Assembly: GCA_947627135.1 (NCBI GenBank)
Contig: CANQUV010000013.1
Span: forward strand, 1 to 64,000
From: an uncultured Clostridia bacterium
GTDB taxonomy: Bacteria > Bacillota > Clostridia > Oscillospirales > Acutalibacteraceae
Length of the DNA stretch: 64,000 nt
Reading direction: 5' to 3'
This document shows positions 1 through 11,086 of this stretch, one piece after another (the first letter of the stretch is position 1; each line of letters starts with the position of its first letter). The notes beneath the pieces were generated by a model that saw nothing but the letters and a program-made list of their open reading frames with translations, was not told the DNA's origin and did no database searches. Both the position numbers and the translations under genes were made by a program.

Positions 1-14
1 AAGCAAATCCCTCC

Positions 15-602
15 TTATTCAGAAAACAGCAAGGCTGAAATTTCATCTGTAAGCTCTTCGTGCTTACTTCTGAACATGGCATCAAAGGAACAGTTTTCTT
101 CAATACCTCCGTAAATAAGCACAAATCCGCTTTTAATATTGGCTGTATTTTCAGATAACACAAGTTCACCCTTTGATACATTATTGACTTCCTTCATAAA
201 TCCTTCAGGAAGTCTTGAAATATCTGTTTTAGAAAAAGCAATTTCACCTTTTTGAGGCTGACTGTTATTTTTTATAAGCTTTAAAATCAAGGAGAAATAC
301 TCTTCGTCACTTAAATTTTCCATATAATTTAATGTGCTTTTAAGCATTTCATTTATTACCTGCTGCTTTGCAGAAAGCATAGCCTTTTGTTTTTCAAGAC
401 TTGCAGAAGATTCGCCTCTTGATAAAATATCCTGCGACTTTTTCTTTGCATTTTCTAAAATAATATCAGCTTGCTTTTTGCCCTTTTCATGTGCGTCGGA
501 TATAACAGCGTCTGCTTCATTTTTTGCTTTTGATATAATTTTTTCTGCATTCAGGGTGGCTTCTGTTCTGATTTCTTCAATTATTTTTTCTAATCCTGTC
601 AT
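15..602 (-). CDS. ntpE: V-type ATPase subunit E (peripheral stalk)
   Basis: A 195-residue protein with a long N-terminal half rich in Ala, Lys, Glu and Asp (about residues 5-90), expected to form the coiled coil of the V/A-ATPase peripheral stalk, followed by a compact C-terminal domain that would sit on the catalytic head. Length and organisation fit bacterial subunit E. It is the fourth gene of an operon in the order F-I-K-E, the same order as the Enterococcus hirae ntp operon. The next gene (expected ntpC, then the A and B subunits) lies beyond the left edge, and its probable ribosome binding site GGAGGG is visible at 9-14 on the minus strand. The call rests on composition plus operon position, since this family diverges quickly. 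Confidence 0.9.
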   Translation of the reverse strand: MTGLEKIIEEIRTEATLNAEKIISKAKNEADAVISDAHEKGKKQADIILENAKKKSQDILSRGESSASLEKQKAMLSAKQQVINEMLKSTLNYMENLSDEEYFSLILKLIKNNSQPQKGEIAFSKTDISRLPEGFMKEVNNVSKGELVLSENTANIKSGFVLIYGGIEENCSFDAMFRSKHEELTDEISALLFSE

Positions 603-630
603 AACAGTTTACCTTTTTTCTGATTAGATT

Positions 631-3157
<2,527 letters not shown>

Positions 3158-3184
3158 AAATCTTACACCTCCAGATTTACATTA

Positions 3185-3493
3185 TTAAATTAATATATTT
3201 AATACCTTTTCATTAACTTCTGACTGACGCTTACTTGAACTTTCTATTAACTGACTTGCCTTCTCACTTCCCTCAACCTTTGCTTGAGCAATCTGTCGGT
3301 TTGCAGTATCCTCTGCTTCTCTTACAATTTCAAGTCCCTTCTTATCAGCCTCTTCAGTTAAATTGCTTATGATTTTTTTTGCTTTTTCAGAGGCGTCCTG
3401 AAGAATTTTTTCGGCTTCCGCTTTTGCATTTGCTTCAGTATCAGTCGCCATTTGTTCCGCTTCACGGATTTTTTCTACCGTATTTTTTACCAA
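3185..3493 (-). CDS. ntpF: V-type ATPase subunit F/G-like peripheral stalk protein
   Basis: A 102-residue, almost entirely Ala/Glu/Lys-rich helix with heptad-like spacing, as expected for the partner of subunit E in the peripheral stalk (NtpF in E. hirae, subunit G or H in other naming). It is the first gene of the operon and directly precedes subunit I, matching ntpF-I-K-E order. The start is TTG at 3493, supported by GGTGAT seven bases upstream. A good sigma-A promoter sits about 35 bases before it. The name depends on position and composition, because such coiled coils are poorly conserved. Confidence 0.85.
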   Translation of the reverse strand: MVKNTVEKIREAEQMATDTEANAKAEAEKILQDASEKAKKIISNLTEEADKKGLEIVREAEDTANRQIAQAKVEGSEKASQLIESSSKRQSEVNEKVLNILI

Positions 3494-3525
3494 AATTTAT
3501 CACCGCCGTATTATCATATAAATTA

Positions 3526-3554
3526 ATTTTACTTTAATTTATTTACAAAGTCAA
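3526..3554 (-). promoter_or_regulatory. Sigma-A-type promoter of the V-ATPase operon
   Basis: On the minus strand TTGACT (3549-3554) is separated by exactly 17 bases from TAAAAT (3526-3531). It lies upstream of ntpF with a leader of about 25 bases and no intervening gene. Confidence 0.7.
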
Positions 3555-3603
3555 TATATGCTTTGGTTAATTTTGTATATTAAAATCAAAATTTTGCTAA
3601 TTT

Positions 3604-3693
3604 TTACTGTTTGTCATTGTAATAAAATAAGCACATTATACTAACACCTAAAAATGCTCCTGCAAATAATCCTAAAACTAATCCTGTAAACAT
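3604..3693 (-). CDS. 29-residue hydrophobic micro-protein, DUF3789-like
   Basis: A short open frame of 29 codons plus stop. It starts with MFTGLVLGLF, has a single glycine-rich membrane helix containing GAFLGVSIMCLF, and ends with a polar tail. GGGAGAG lies about five bases before the ATG, so it is probably translated. Composition and layout resemble the tiny DUF3789 membrane proteins scattered through Clostridia, whose function is unknown. It sits just upstream of the V-ATPase promoter on the same strand and directly behind the divergent spoIIGA. The assignment is from memory of the family pattern only. Confidence 0.5.
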   Translation of the reverse strand: MFTGLVLGLFAGAFLGVSIMCLFYYNDKQ

Positions 3694-3760
3694 TTTAACT
3701 CTCCCATATTGTGACATTTATTATAAAACTTGTGTGCAATAATTATTAAGAGGTGATTTA

Positions 3761-4570
3761 TTGCAAACAGTTTATGTAGATGTTCTTATATTCTTAAATA
3801 TTATTATTGATTTTTTTATTCTATTAAGCTTAAAAACGGTTTTTAATATTAATGTAACTTACAAAAGATTAGTTATAAGCAGTATTATAATTTCTTTTTT
3901 TTCTTTAATTGCATTACTTCCTAACATTAATTTCTTTTTAAATATTCTTATTAATATCTTAACTGCTGTTGTTTCTGTATTTATAAGCTTCGGCAGATGC
4001 AGTATTTCAAATTTTATAAAAAGAACCTGTTGTTTCTTTGCCGTAAATTTTATTTACGCCGGCATTATGATTGCGGTATATATGTTATTTAAGCCAGAAA
4101 AAATGGCAATTATAAATAATGTTGTATATTTTGATATTTCTCCTCCTTTATTGATTATTTTAACCTTATGCTGTTACATTATCCTTTACATATTTAAGCG
4201 GATAACAGGAAAACAAGGTATCATGGAGAAAATTTGCAAGGTACATATTAAGCTTAATGACAAAATCTACTGTTTTTTTGGAAAAGTTGATACGGGTTGT
4301 GATGTTAAAGAACCTTTTTCGGGTGCTTCTGTTATCATTGTTGAAAAATCAGTTTTTGAGGATCTAAAAATTGATGAAAACAATTACAGAGTTATTCCGT
4401 TTTCAAGTCTTGGCGGAGAAGGTATTTTAACAGGAATCAAAGTTCAGGAAGTTATAATTGATGGACAAAAAATAGAAAAAGACATATACATCGGACTTTG
4501 CAAAAATATTTTAAACGGTGAAATAAAATCCCTTATACCAAATGACATTTTCGGAGTTGACATATTATGA
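3761..4570 (+). CDS. spoIIGA: Sigma-E factor processing aspartic protease SpoIIGA
   Basis: A 269-residue membrane protease that cleaves the pro-sequence from pro-sigma-E in the mother cell during sporulation. The N-terminal part (residues 1-145) has about five hydrophobic helices. The cytoplasmic C-terminal part carries the aspartic protease motif DTG with catalytic Asp177, followed by a retroviral-protease-like fold. The start is TTG at 3761, preceded by AGGTGA at a proper distance. It overlaps sigE by four bases (ATGA), the classic spoIIG arrangement. In Bacillus the operon is switched on by Spo0A; I saw no clear 0A box here. Confidence 0.96.
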   Translation: MQTVYVDVLIFLNIIIDFFILLSLKTVFNINVTYKRLVISSIIISFFSLIALLPNINFFLNILINILTAVVSVFISFGRCSISNFIKRTCCFFAVNFIYAGIMIAVYMLFKPEKMAIINNVVYFDISPPLLIILTLCCYIILYIFKRITGKQGIMEKICKVHIKLNDKIYCFFGKVDTGCDVKEPFSGASVIIVEKSVFEDLKIDENNYRVIPFSSLGGEGILTGIKVQEVIIDGQKIEKDIYIGLCKNILNGEIKSLIPNDIFGVDIL

Positions 4571-5310
4571 AAATTGTTTATTTTAAAAGAAAAGAAAGTA
4601 AAATTATTAGTTTTTTTAAAAATTGCATTTTAAAAATAAAAGCAAAGTTAGGATTTACCGAGCAGGTACATTATATTAACGGAAGTGAAAATTTGCCTGC
4701 TCCTCTTACTAAAGAAGAAGAACTTAAAGTAATGGAAAAAATAATAAACGGAGAAGAACAGTACAGAGAAAAACTTATTGTACATAATTTAAGACTTGTA
4801 GTTTATATAGCCAAAAAGTTTGAATCTACTAATATTAATGTTGAAGATTTAGTTTCTATCGGAACGATCGGACTTATAAAAGCCGTAAACACCTTTTCTC
4901 CGGAAAGAAATATCAAATTGGCAACTTATGCCTCTCGTTGTATCGAAAATGAAATACTTATGTTTTTAAGAAAAACTTCTCAGCAAAAACACGAGGTTTC
5001 CATTGACGAGCCCTTAAATACAGACTGGGACGGAAACGAACTCCTTCTTTGTGACGTTTTGGGAAGCGACCCTGATATTATTAACAGGGGAATAGAAACA
5101 AAATTAGAGGCAAGTTTACTTTTGCAGGCTGTATCGAATTTAAACAAGCGTGAATGTGAAATCATGGAGCTTAGGTTTGGCCTAAACGGAAAAAAAGAAC
5201 ACACGCAAAAACAAGTTGCAGATATTTTGGGAATTTCACAGTCATATATTTCAAGACTTGAAAAAAAGATCATTAAAAGATTAAGAAATGAGCTTGAAAA
5301 GGTCGTATAA
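4567..5310 (+). CDS. sigE: Sporulation sigma factor sigma-E (pro-form)
   Basis: A 247-residue sigma-70 family protein. Residues 1 to about 30 are the hydrophobic/basic pro-sequence that tethers the inactive factor to membrane. Region 2 lies at about 55-130, with a core-binding and -10 recognition helix in [13 protein letters not shown], and region 4 at about 185-240 with the -35 helix-turn-helix around [20 protein letters not shown]. It directs early mother-cell gene expression. It is translationally coupled to spoIIGA by a four-base overlap and followed by a strong terminator. The usual downstream sigG gene is absent; an mscS gene on the other strand follows instead. Confidence 0.97.
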   Translation: MKIVYFKRKESKIISFFKNCILKIKAKLGFTEQVHYINGSENLPAPLTKEEELKVMEKIINGEEQYREKLIVHNLRLVVYIAKKFESTNINVEDLVSIGTIGLIKAVNTFSPERNIKLATYASRCIENEILMFLRKTSQQKHEVSIDEPLNTDWDGNELLLCDVLGSDPDIINRGIETKLEASLLLQAVSNLNKRECEIMELRFGLNGKKEHTQKQVADILGISQSYISRLEKKIIKRLRNELEKVV

Positions 5311-5329
5311 ATTTTTTTAATTGATATAA

Positions 5330-5363
5330 AAACGACTTGGAACGATATGTTTCCAAGTCGTTT
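5330..5363. terminator. Bidirectional terminator between sigE and mscS
   Basis: A perfect 13-base stem AAACGACTTGGAA (5330-5342) pairs with 5351-5363 around an eight-base loop, with T-rich sequence on the plus side and T-rich sequence on the minus side. It serves the convergent sigE and mscS transcripts. Confidence 0.88.
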
Positions 5364-5367
5364 ATTT

Positions 5368-6171
5368 TTATTTGTTTTCAGGAGTTCTTACAACAACCTG
5401 TTCAAAAGGAATGGTTATGCCGTTTTTATCAAACAAATCTTTTACATTTTCCTGCATATTATAATATACATCCCAATAATCATCATCATCTTTTACCCAA
5501 AGATAAACTATAATTTCAACTCCGGACGATTTATGCTCTCCTACATAAACAGCCGGTGCCGGATCTTCAAGTACACCATCAACAGTTGAAATAAATGTGT
5601 ATAAAATTCCTTTTACCTTTGTAATATCATCACTATAACTTATTGTGTAGCTTAATTTAAGTCTTCTGTTATCTGAAGTTGAAAGATTAACCAAATTATT
5701 ATCTGTTAATCTTGAATTAGGTATTGTAATAACATGGTTATCAACGCTGACAAGTGTTGTGTAAAACAACTTGATTTCAGTTACAGTTCCTTTTAAGCCC
5801 TCAAATTCAATTATATCTCCTGCTTTAATGGGTTTATTTATAATTATTACTACTCCGCTTGCCAAATTAGATAAACTGGACTGCATTGCTAAACCTGCTG
5901 TTACCAAACCTGCACCCAATGCAGTTATTATTGAAGTTACATTAATACCTATCTCTGCTAAAGCTGCAATAATTACTATAAAATACAGTAAAACTTTTAC
6001 AATTGATATTATAAAGGTTATTACTGTATAATCAATCTTACTTCGTTTTAAAATTTTTTCAAGTAGTTTTATAATGAATTTTGATACCCAACAGCCTAAA
6101 AATACTATTATTGCTGCAAAAATAATTAACGGCAGAGTGTTTTCTAAAAAGTCTTGCACTATTTTATCCAT
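5368..6171 (-). CDS. Mechanosensitive ion channel, MscS family
   Basis: A 267-residue small-conductance mechanosensitive channel that would release solutes on hypo-osmotic shock. Three membrane segments occupy residues 10-110. The pore-lining helix contains the Gly/Ala-rich stretch GAGLVTAGLAMQSSLSN, and the soluble beta and vestibule domains follow (IKAGDIIEFEG, NHVITIPNSRL). Length is that of minimal MscS. It overlaps the upstream MORN-protein gene by eight bases, so the two are co-transcribed, and it ends at the shared terminator with sigE. GGGAGAAG precedes the start. Confidence 0.94.
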   Translation of the reverse strand: MDKIVQDFLENTLPLIIFAAIIVFLGCWVSKFIIKLLEKILKRSKIDYTVITFIISIVKVLLYFIVIIAALAEIGINVTSIITALGAGLVTAGLAMQSSLSNLASGVVIIINKPIKAGDIIEFEGLKGTVTEIKLFYTTLVSVDNHVITIPNSRLTDNNLVNLSTSDNRRLKLSYTISYSDDITKVKGILYTFISTVDGVLEDPAPAVYVGEHKSSGVEIIVYLWVKDDDDYWDVYYNMQENVKDLFDKNGITIPFEQVVVRTPENK

Positions 6172-7645
6172 TATCTTCTCCCATTATAATTATTTTACTT
6201 TCAATTTCATTATTGTTACTCCATTTTGAAACTATTAAATTTCCATTTTGGTCAAAAGAAATACCAATTCCATGTTTATTTCCATGTAAATAATTATTAA
6301 GTGAAATAAAATTGCCGTCTTTATCAAAACGGGCTCCTATATTTTCAGGAAGATTATCGCTCCATTTCCCGATATGAATTTCTCCGTCTGATGAACGAAA
6401 GCCTATGCCTCTGCCCTCTCGTATATTATCCTTCCAATCTCCTATGTAGTTTATTGAACCGTCTTTATAATAAAAACAGCCAAATCCATTTCGCTTATCA
6501 TTCTTATATTCACCCAGATAGGCAGTCCTTCCTTGGGCAGTTTCTGTTCTGCCGTAACCGTCTCTTTGTCCGCTTTCATTAAGATTTCCGTAATAAGCGT
6601 ATTTATCTTCACCAACTGAAATCTGTTTATCGACTTCCGGCTTTTTCTTTGACTTATATTCTCCTTTTTTCAGGCTAAAATCCCTACTGTGATATATGTT
6701 TATATCATCATCTTCAGAAAAGTCATAATCAGGAGTAACATTATCAGTATCTTCTTTTAAACTGTCTTTTGAAATTTCTTTTTTATTCTCTGATGCTTTT
6801 TGTAAATTATTTTTTGAAATCATTTCTGATATATCTGTTAAATCCTCTTCAATATTTTCTTCTGTGCCGGTTTCAGATTTTTTCGAAGAACTGAAAATTT
6901 CATCAGAGCTTTTATTAATTTCTTTTTCAAATACAACAGTTTTATCAACAGGTCTGCCATTATCAATAGTAAGATAAGGTGCGAGTGATATATTAAATGT
7001 ACTGTTAAGATTGCGGGCAAGGTTAAAATCAACGGGTGAAAAGGTAAATCCTAATACATCTGTTTTTCTTTTAGATACATTACTTGGAGTTTGTGTTGTA
7101 AAATAAAGCATACCTTCGCTTGAATATGCAACTGCTTCACATAAATTGACATTTGGTATTGATGTTACCATATACAAAGGTGTTGCAACACAGCCGTTCT
7201 CATCATAAACTGTTTTTAACATCGCAAAATAACCGTTTATAAGCTTCGGTGCAATTGAACAAACACAATTCAAGCCTTTATCAGGCATGAAATATTCTGT
7301 TTTAATCCAATAATGTTTAGGATTAAAGTAAACTTTTTTTGTTATAAACTCCTGCGAATTATAAAAACAAATACAATATATATTGTCAGGTAAATATTTG
7401 GATAACTGCAAAACAGTCTGGTTTTGCATTACTTTCCAAAGCATTGGTTTATTTTCTTCAAGAGAATAACAATAACTTAACTTTTCTTTTTCAAACTGTC
7501 GAATAGTATCCCCTTGCTGAGGCTTTAATCCTTCTTTAAAGTAGCAGGCTCTTACACCGGCAAGTGCGTCGTTTTTAAAATCCAGCTCTTCAAAACCCTT
7601 TAACGCAACTGAATAATATATTATACTTTCAATTTTGTTATTCAT
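6164..7645 (-). CDS. MORN-repeat protein with uncharacterised N-terminal domain
   Basis: A 493-residue protein with no signal peptide or membrane segment. Residues 1-240 form a domain I do not recognise. Residues 240-345 are low-complexity, rich in Ser, Glu, Lys and Asp, and probably disordered. Residues 345-480 contain about five MORN-like units (examples: YLGEYKNDKRNGFGCFYY and YIGDWKDNIREGRGIGF). MORN repeats form elongated beta sheets that bind lipids or proteins in eukaryotes; in bacteria their role is mostly unknown. The gene overlaps mscS downstream by eight bases, hinting at an envelope-related role, which is inference. AAGGAT precedes the ATG. Confidence 0.75.
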   Translation of the reverse strand: MNNKIESIIYYSVALKGFEELDFKNDALAGVRACYFKEGLKPQQGDTIRQFEKEKLSYCYSLEENKPMLWKVMQNQTVLQLSKYLPDNIYCICFYNSQEFITKKVYFNPKHYWIKTEYFMPDKGLNCVCSIAPKLINGYFAMLKTVYDENGCVATPLYMVTSIPNVNLCEAVAYSSEGMLYFTTQTPSNVSKRKTDVLGFTFSPVDFNLARNLNSTFNISLAPYLTIDNGRPVDKTVVFEKEINKSSDEIFSSSKKSETGTEENIEEDLTDISEMISKNNLQKASENKKEISKDSLKEDTDNVTPDYDFSEDDDINIYHSRDFSLKKGEYKSKKKPEVDKQISVGEDKYAYYGNLNESGQRDGYGRTETAQGRTAYLGEYKNDKRNGFGCFYYKDGSINYIGDWKDNIREGRGIGFRSSDGEIHIGKWSDNLPENIGARFDKDGNFISLNNYLHGNKHGIGISFDQNGNLIVSKWSNNNEIESKIIIMGEDNG

Positions 7646-7674
7646 TTCTTCTTATCCTTGTATGTTTTATTAAC

Positions 7675-7705
7675 AAAAAAGGCACAATCACAAAAATTGT
7701 ACCTT
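7675..7705 (-). terminator. Intrinsic terminator of pfkA
   Basis: On the minus strand AAGGTACAAT pairs with ATTGTGCCTT (one G-U pair) around a seven-base loop, followed directly by a run of T. It lies just after the pfkA stop codon. Confidence 0.85.
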
Positions 7706-7722
7706 AATATTAGTGAATAAAG

Positions 7723-8691
7723 TTAAATTGAAATTGTCTTTGCAATATCAAATAAGTGTTTATCAAATACTCTTGGCATATTAAGAGCCTCTGTAATATC
7801 ATAATCAACGATTTTTCCGTTTTGAAGCGCAACCACTCTATTGCCCTTGTTTTCATTCAACAGTTCAACTGCTTTATATCCCATTTCACTGGCTATTAAT
7901 CTGTCTCTAAGCGACGGATTTCCTCCTCGCTGAACATGACCCAGTATTGTTGCACGGGATTCAATTCTTAATCGCTTTTCAATATAACTTGCTAAATCTG
8001 CTGCTCCGCCTACGCCTTCGGCAACTATAACAATAAAGTGCTGCTTGCCTGTTTTTTGAGTATCTATAATTCTTGAAATAACATCTTTTTCAATATCAAA
8101 CTTAACTTCCGGAACTAAAATCGCAGTAGCTCCACAGGCAATACCAACCTGTAATGCAATATCTCCGCAGCGTCTTCCCATTACTTCTACTACCGAACAT
8201 CTATCGTGAGACTGAGCTGTATCACGAATTTTATCTATCATTTCAATAGCTGTATTCATGGCTGTATCAAAACCGATTGTATATTCACTGCAGGCAATAT
8301 CATTATCTATTGTTCCCGGAATACCAATACAATTAACACCTGCGTTTGTTAAATCACGGGCTCCTCTGAATGAACCGTCTCCTCCAATTACTACTACGCC
8401 GGTTATTCCATTGTCGTTACAAAACTTCGCTGCTTTTTTTACCCCTTCCGGAGTGTTGTATTCTTCACTTCTTGCAGTATAAAGCATTGTACCGCCGTTT
8501 CCGATTATATCTGACACAGAACGCAAATTAAGCTCGCTTACATCTCCGTTAAGCAAACCGTTATATCCCCTGTAAACTCCATAAACCTTCATTTCCTTGG
8601 CTATACCTGCTCTTACAACCGAACGAACAGCTGCATTCATTCCCGGGGCATCTCCACCGCTTGTTAAAACTGCAATTTTCTTTTTATCCAT
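7723..8691 (-). CDS. pfkA: ATP-dependent 6-phosphofructokinase
   Basis: A 322-residue glycolytic enzyme that phosphorylates fructose 6-phosphate. Family motifs are intact: GGDAPGMN at 12-19 and GGDGS at 103-107 for ATP and magnesium, and TIDND at 127-131 with the catalytic Asp. MGRRCG around residue 168 helps bind the sugar. The Gly following GGD in the ATP site is consistent with ATP rather than pyrophosphate use. Length fits the classic allosteric bacterial enzyme. It stands alone, with its own promoter and terminator. GGAGGTAAATTT precedes the ATG at 8691. Confidence 0.97.
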   Translation of the reverse strand: MDKKKIAVLTSGGDAPGMNAAVRSVVRAGIAKEMKVYGVYRGYNGLLNGDVSELNLRSVSDIIGNGGTMLYTARSEEYNTPEGVKKAAKFCNDNGITGVVVIGGDGSFRGARDLTNAGVNCIGIPGTIDNDIACSEYTIGFDTAMNTAIEMIDKIRDTAQSHDRCSVVEVMGRRCGDIALQVGIACGATAILVPEVKFDIEKDVISRIIDTQKTGKQHFIVIVAEGVGGAADLASYIEKRLRIESRATILGHVQRGGNPSLRDRLIASEMGYKAVELLNENKGNRVVALQNGKIVDYDITEALNMPRVFDKHLFDIAKTISI

Positions 8692-8733
8692 AAATTTACC
8701 TCCAAAGGAATATTCCTCTTAATTATAATACAA

Positions 8734-8762
8734 ATTATAATACAATTACTCTATTTTTACAA
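8734..8762 (-). promoter_or_regulatory. Sigma-A-type promoter of pfkA
   Basis: On the minus strand TTGTAA (8757-8762) is 17 bases from TATAAT (8734-8739). A second TATAAT copy follows eleven bases downstream. The leader to the pfkA start is about 35 bases. Confidence 0.7.
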
Positions 8763-8768
8763 GTAGGT

Positions 8769-9920
8769 TTATTTATTTTTTGTGTTAATAACACTTTTAT
8801 TTCTGCTTTTATACATATAAACCTGACATTTTAACATTCCGTTATAAAGTTTTCTTCGTTTATCTGCCTTTTTACCGAAAATTTTTTCAAAATCATCATC
8901 CGGACTGATTACCGTATATGAATTTTGAGGATATTTTAAAAATTTTTCCCCCATAATTTTATAAAGTCTTTCGGCACTTGTAATATCAAGCAGTCTTTCT
9001 CCGTATGGGGGATTTGTTATCACTGTCTGTCTCTCAAAATCCGGTACAAAATCTTTAATGTCCCTTTTTCTGAATTCTATTCTGTCGGAAACACCTGCTT
9101 TTTCTGCATTTTCCCTTGCAATTTTTAAAGATATTTCGTCAATATCATATCCTATCGCCGAGAAAGTGCAATCATTTTTAATACAGCTTTTGGCCTCATC
9201 TCTTAATTTTTTAACCAAGCTTAAATCAGTTTGATTCCAGCTTTCAAATGCAAATGTACGGTTAAGTCCCGGAGGAATATGCAAAGCCTTCATTGCGCTT
9301 TCTATAAGGATCGTACCGCTTCCGCACATCGGGTCTACTACTTTATGATTTGGCTTTACAAATGAAAGTTCCGCCATTGACGCCGCCAAAGTTTCTTTTA
9401 TTGGCGCCTCATTAGAGTTGGCTCTATAACCTCTTTTATGAAGTCCCTCCCCTGTTGTATCAAGCAGAATTGAAACTTTATTATTAATAATCAAAAACTG
9501 TATTTGATGAACGGCGCCTGTTTCTTCAAACCAAGGCAGATGATATTTTTCTTTTAATTTTTCGACTATCGCTTTCTTTATTATTTTCTGGCAATCAGGA
9601 ACACTTTTTAGTTTTGACGACAGACTTTTCCCCTTTACCGGAAAAGCTTCATGTTTATCTATGAAATTATACCATTTGACAGCTTTGACACCTTGAAAAA
9701 GTTCTTCAAAGCTTTCGGCTTCAAATTCGGCTAAAAGAATTTGTATTCTTTCAGCATACCGTGAATAAATATTTGCTTTGATCATGGATTCAAAACTGCC
9801 GTCAAAAAGTACTCTTCCGTTTTCTGCTCTGACATTTTCAAATCCTGAAAATTTTAATTCGTTTGCGCAAATTCCTTCAAGACCGAATATACATGGAGCG
9901 ACAAAAGTAAGTTTATTCAT
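8769..9920 (-). CDS. rlmL: THUMP-domain 23S rRNA guanine-N2 methyltransferase (RlmL/YpsC type)
   Basis: About 383 residues. The N-terminal ferredoxin-like and THUMP domains (about 1-155) would bind RNA. The C-terminal Rossmann methyltransferase has the AdoMet loop DPMCGSGT near residue 195 and the catalytic NPPYGERL near 305. The family methylates a guanine N2 in 23S rRNA. A GTG two codons upstream (9926) is open, but GAGGTG overlaps it and fits the ATG at 9920 better, so I chose the latter. The bacilli relative is YpsC; the E. coli fusion partner RlmK is absent. The end lies only a few bases from the pfkA promoter. Confidence 0.92.
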   Translation of the reverse strand: MNKLTFVAPCIFGLEGICANELKFSGFENVRAENGRVLFDGSFESMIKANIYSRYAERIQILLAEFEAESFEELFQGVKAVKWYNFIDKHEAFPVKGKSLSSKLKSVPDCQKIIKKAIVEKLKEKYHLPWFEETGAVHQIQFLIINNKVSILLDTTGEGLHKRGYRANSNEAPIKETLAASMAELSFVKPNHKVVDPMCGSGTILIESAMKALHIPPGLNRTFAFESWNQTDLSLVKKLRDEAKSCIKNDCTFSAIGYDIDEISLKIARENAEKAGVSDRIEFRKRDIKDFVPDFERQTVITNPPYGERLLDITSAERLYKIMGEKFLKYPQNSYTVISPDDDFEKIFGKKADKRRKLYNGMLKCQVYMYKSRNKSVINTKNK

Positions 9921-9930
9921 TTTCACCTCA

Positions 9931-9960
9931 AAAAACAGGGTATCGGTTGCCCGATACCCT
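9931..9960 (-). terminator. Intrinsic terminator of hpf and upstream genes
   Basis: On the minus strand AGGGTATCGG (9951-9960) pairs perfectly with CCGATACCCT (9937-9946) around a four-base loop, followed by GTTTTTT. It ends the yab-divIC-hpf transcript just before the methyltransferase start. Confidence 0.9.
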
Positions 9961-9974
9961 TCGTGACAATTATT

Positions 9975-10520
9975 TTATGATTCACTGCTCGGCTGAAGCA
10001 GGCCGTAATCTCCGTTATCTCTTGCGTAAACTACATTTGGCTCGTTTGTTTCAGCATTTATGAACATAAAGAATTTATGATTTATCATATTCATTTCAAG
10101 TATAGCTTCTTCTACTGAAATTGGCTTTACATTTATCATCTTCTTACGAACAACATTATACTCTTCTTCCTCAACAGGTTCATCGACAGTTTGCATTGTG
10201 TCCGCAATAAATTCTTCAAAAGTACCGCTTCTTAATCTTTTACTTAACTTTGCTTTATTCTTACGGATTTGTCTGCCCAGAATATCTACAACTCTATCCA
10301 AAGCATCGTTCATTTCCTGCTCTGTTGCTTCGGCACGATATATCATGCCTTTATCCTTAATTGTAACTTCCACCGTCTGCCTGTTTTTTTCAAGGGTGAC
10401 AACAATATTTACTGAAGCATCATCAGAAAAAATCTTCTTAAATTTAGAAAGCTTCTTTTCTGCTCGTTCTTTAAAGTTATCTCTGAGGTTTACCTTTCTT
10501 GCTGTGTAGGTGATTTTCAT
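9975..10520 (-). CDS. hpf: Ribosome hibernation-promoting factor, long form
   Basis: A 181-residue protein. Residues 1-105 form the S30AE/YfiA beta-alpha fold that sits in the mRNA channel of the small subunit. Residues 125-180 form the long-HPF C-terminal dimerisation domain (VVRKKMINVKPISVEEAILEMNMINHKFFMF, quoted here only by its ends VVRKK and HKFFMF), which joins two 70S ribosomes into 100S dimers in resting cells. Basic residues typical of the N-domain (KLSKFKKIF) are present. It ends the yab/divIC gene run and is followed by a strong terminator. GGGAGGCACGG precedes the ATG. Confidence 0.96.
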   Translation of the reverse strand: MKITYTARKVNLRDNFKERAEKKLSKFKKIFSDDASVNIVVTLEKNRQTVEVTIKDKGMIYRAEATEQEMNDALDRVVDILGRQIRKNKAKLSKRLRSGTFEEFIADTMQTVDEPVEEEEYNVVRKKMINVKPISVEEAILEMNMINHKFFMFINAETNEPNVVYARDNGDYGLLQPSSES

Positions 10521-10551
10521 AAAACCGTGCCTCCCTTTTTATATTCTTTTT

Positions 10552-11040
10552 TTATTTTCTGCCGCCGCTGCCGCCTCTGCGACTATACCCGCGGGATTCG
10601 CCTGCTCTTTTTAAATCAGACATTTTATCTTCGCTTGTCTGTTTAAAGCGTGACATCATATCCTCAAAAGATTGAGGTGCATCCTTTCTTGAGCTTTGCC
10701 ACTCAAAATCACCGGGACTTGTAACAGCCGGTGCAGGTGTATATGAACGGCGTTTATTTTGTTTATTAAATGCAGGTTTAACGGAATGTTCTTGTTTTTC
10801 CGATTTCTCAACAGCCTGCTTAATTGACAAACTGATTTTTTTGCCGTCTCCAAGTGACAGTACCTTTACCTTTACAATATCTCCTAATTTTACAAAATCA
10901 TTTATCTCGTTTACAAATGTGGGAGCAATTTCAGAAATGTGAACCATACCTGTTTCTCCATCAGGCAAAGTTACAAATGCTCCAAATTTTGTTATACCGG
11001 ATATCTTGCCTTCAAGAATATTTCCGACTTCAAGTGCCAT
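10552..11040 (-). CDS. yabR: S1-domain RNA-binding protein, YabR-like
   Basis: A 162-residue protein with one S1 OB-fold domain at residues 1-75 (VGNILEGKISGITKFGAFV, HISEIA, KVKVLSLGDGKKISLS) followed by a basic, disordered tail rich in Ser, Lys and Arg that ends in an RGG-like GYSRRGGSGG segment. It probably binds RNA or ribosomes; the exact role of YabR is unknown. It lies immediately after divIC, exactly as yabR does in Bacillus subtilis. The RGG-like tail is longer than in many relatives. AAGGGG precedes the ATG at 11040. Confidence 0.88.
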   Translation of the reverse strand: MALEVGNILEGKISGITKFGAFVTLPDGETGMVHISEIAPTFVNEINDFVKLGDIVKVKVLSLGDGKKISLSIKQAVEKSEKQEHSVKPAFNKQNKRRSYTPAPAVTSPGDFEWQSSRKDAPQSFEDMMSRFKQTSEDKMSDLKRAGESRGYSRRGGSGGRK

Positions 11041-11086
11041 ACAATATTTTCCCCTTATAAAAGTTTTCTATCCTTTTTAAATAAAA

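Noticed and set aside
4567..5310. sigE followed by sigG, as in Bacillus spoIIG-spoIIIG
   Set aside because: No sigG coding sequence occurs after sigE; the next gene is a convergent mscS.
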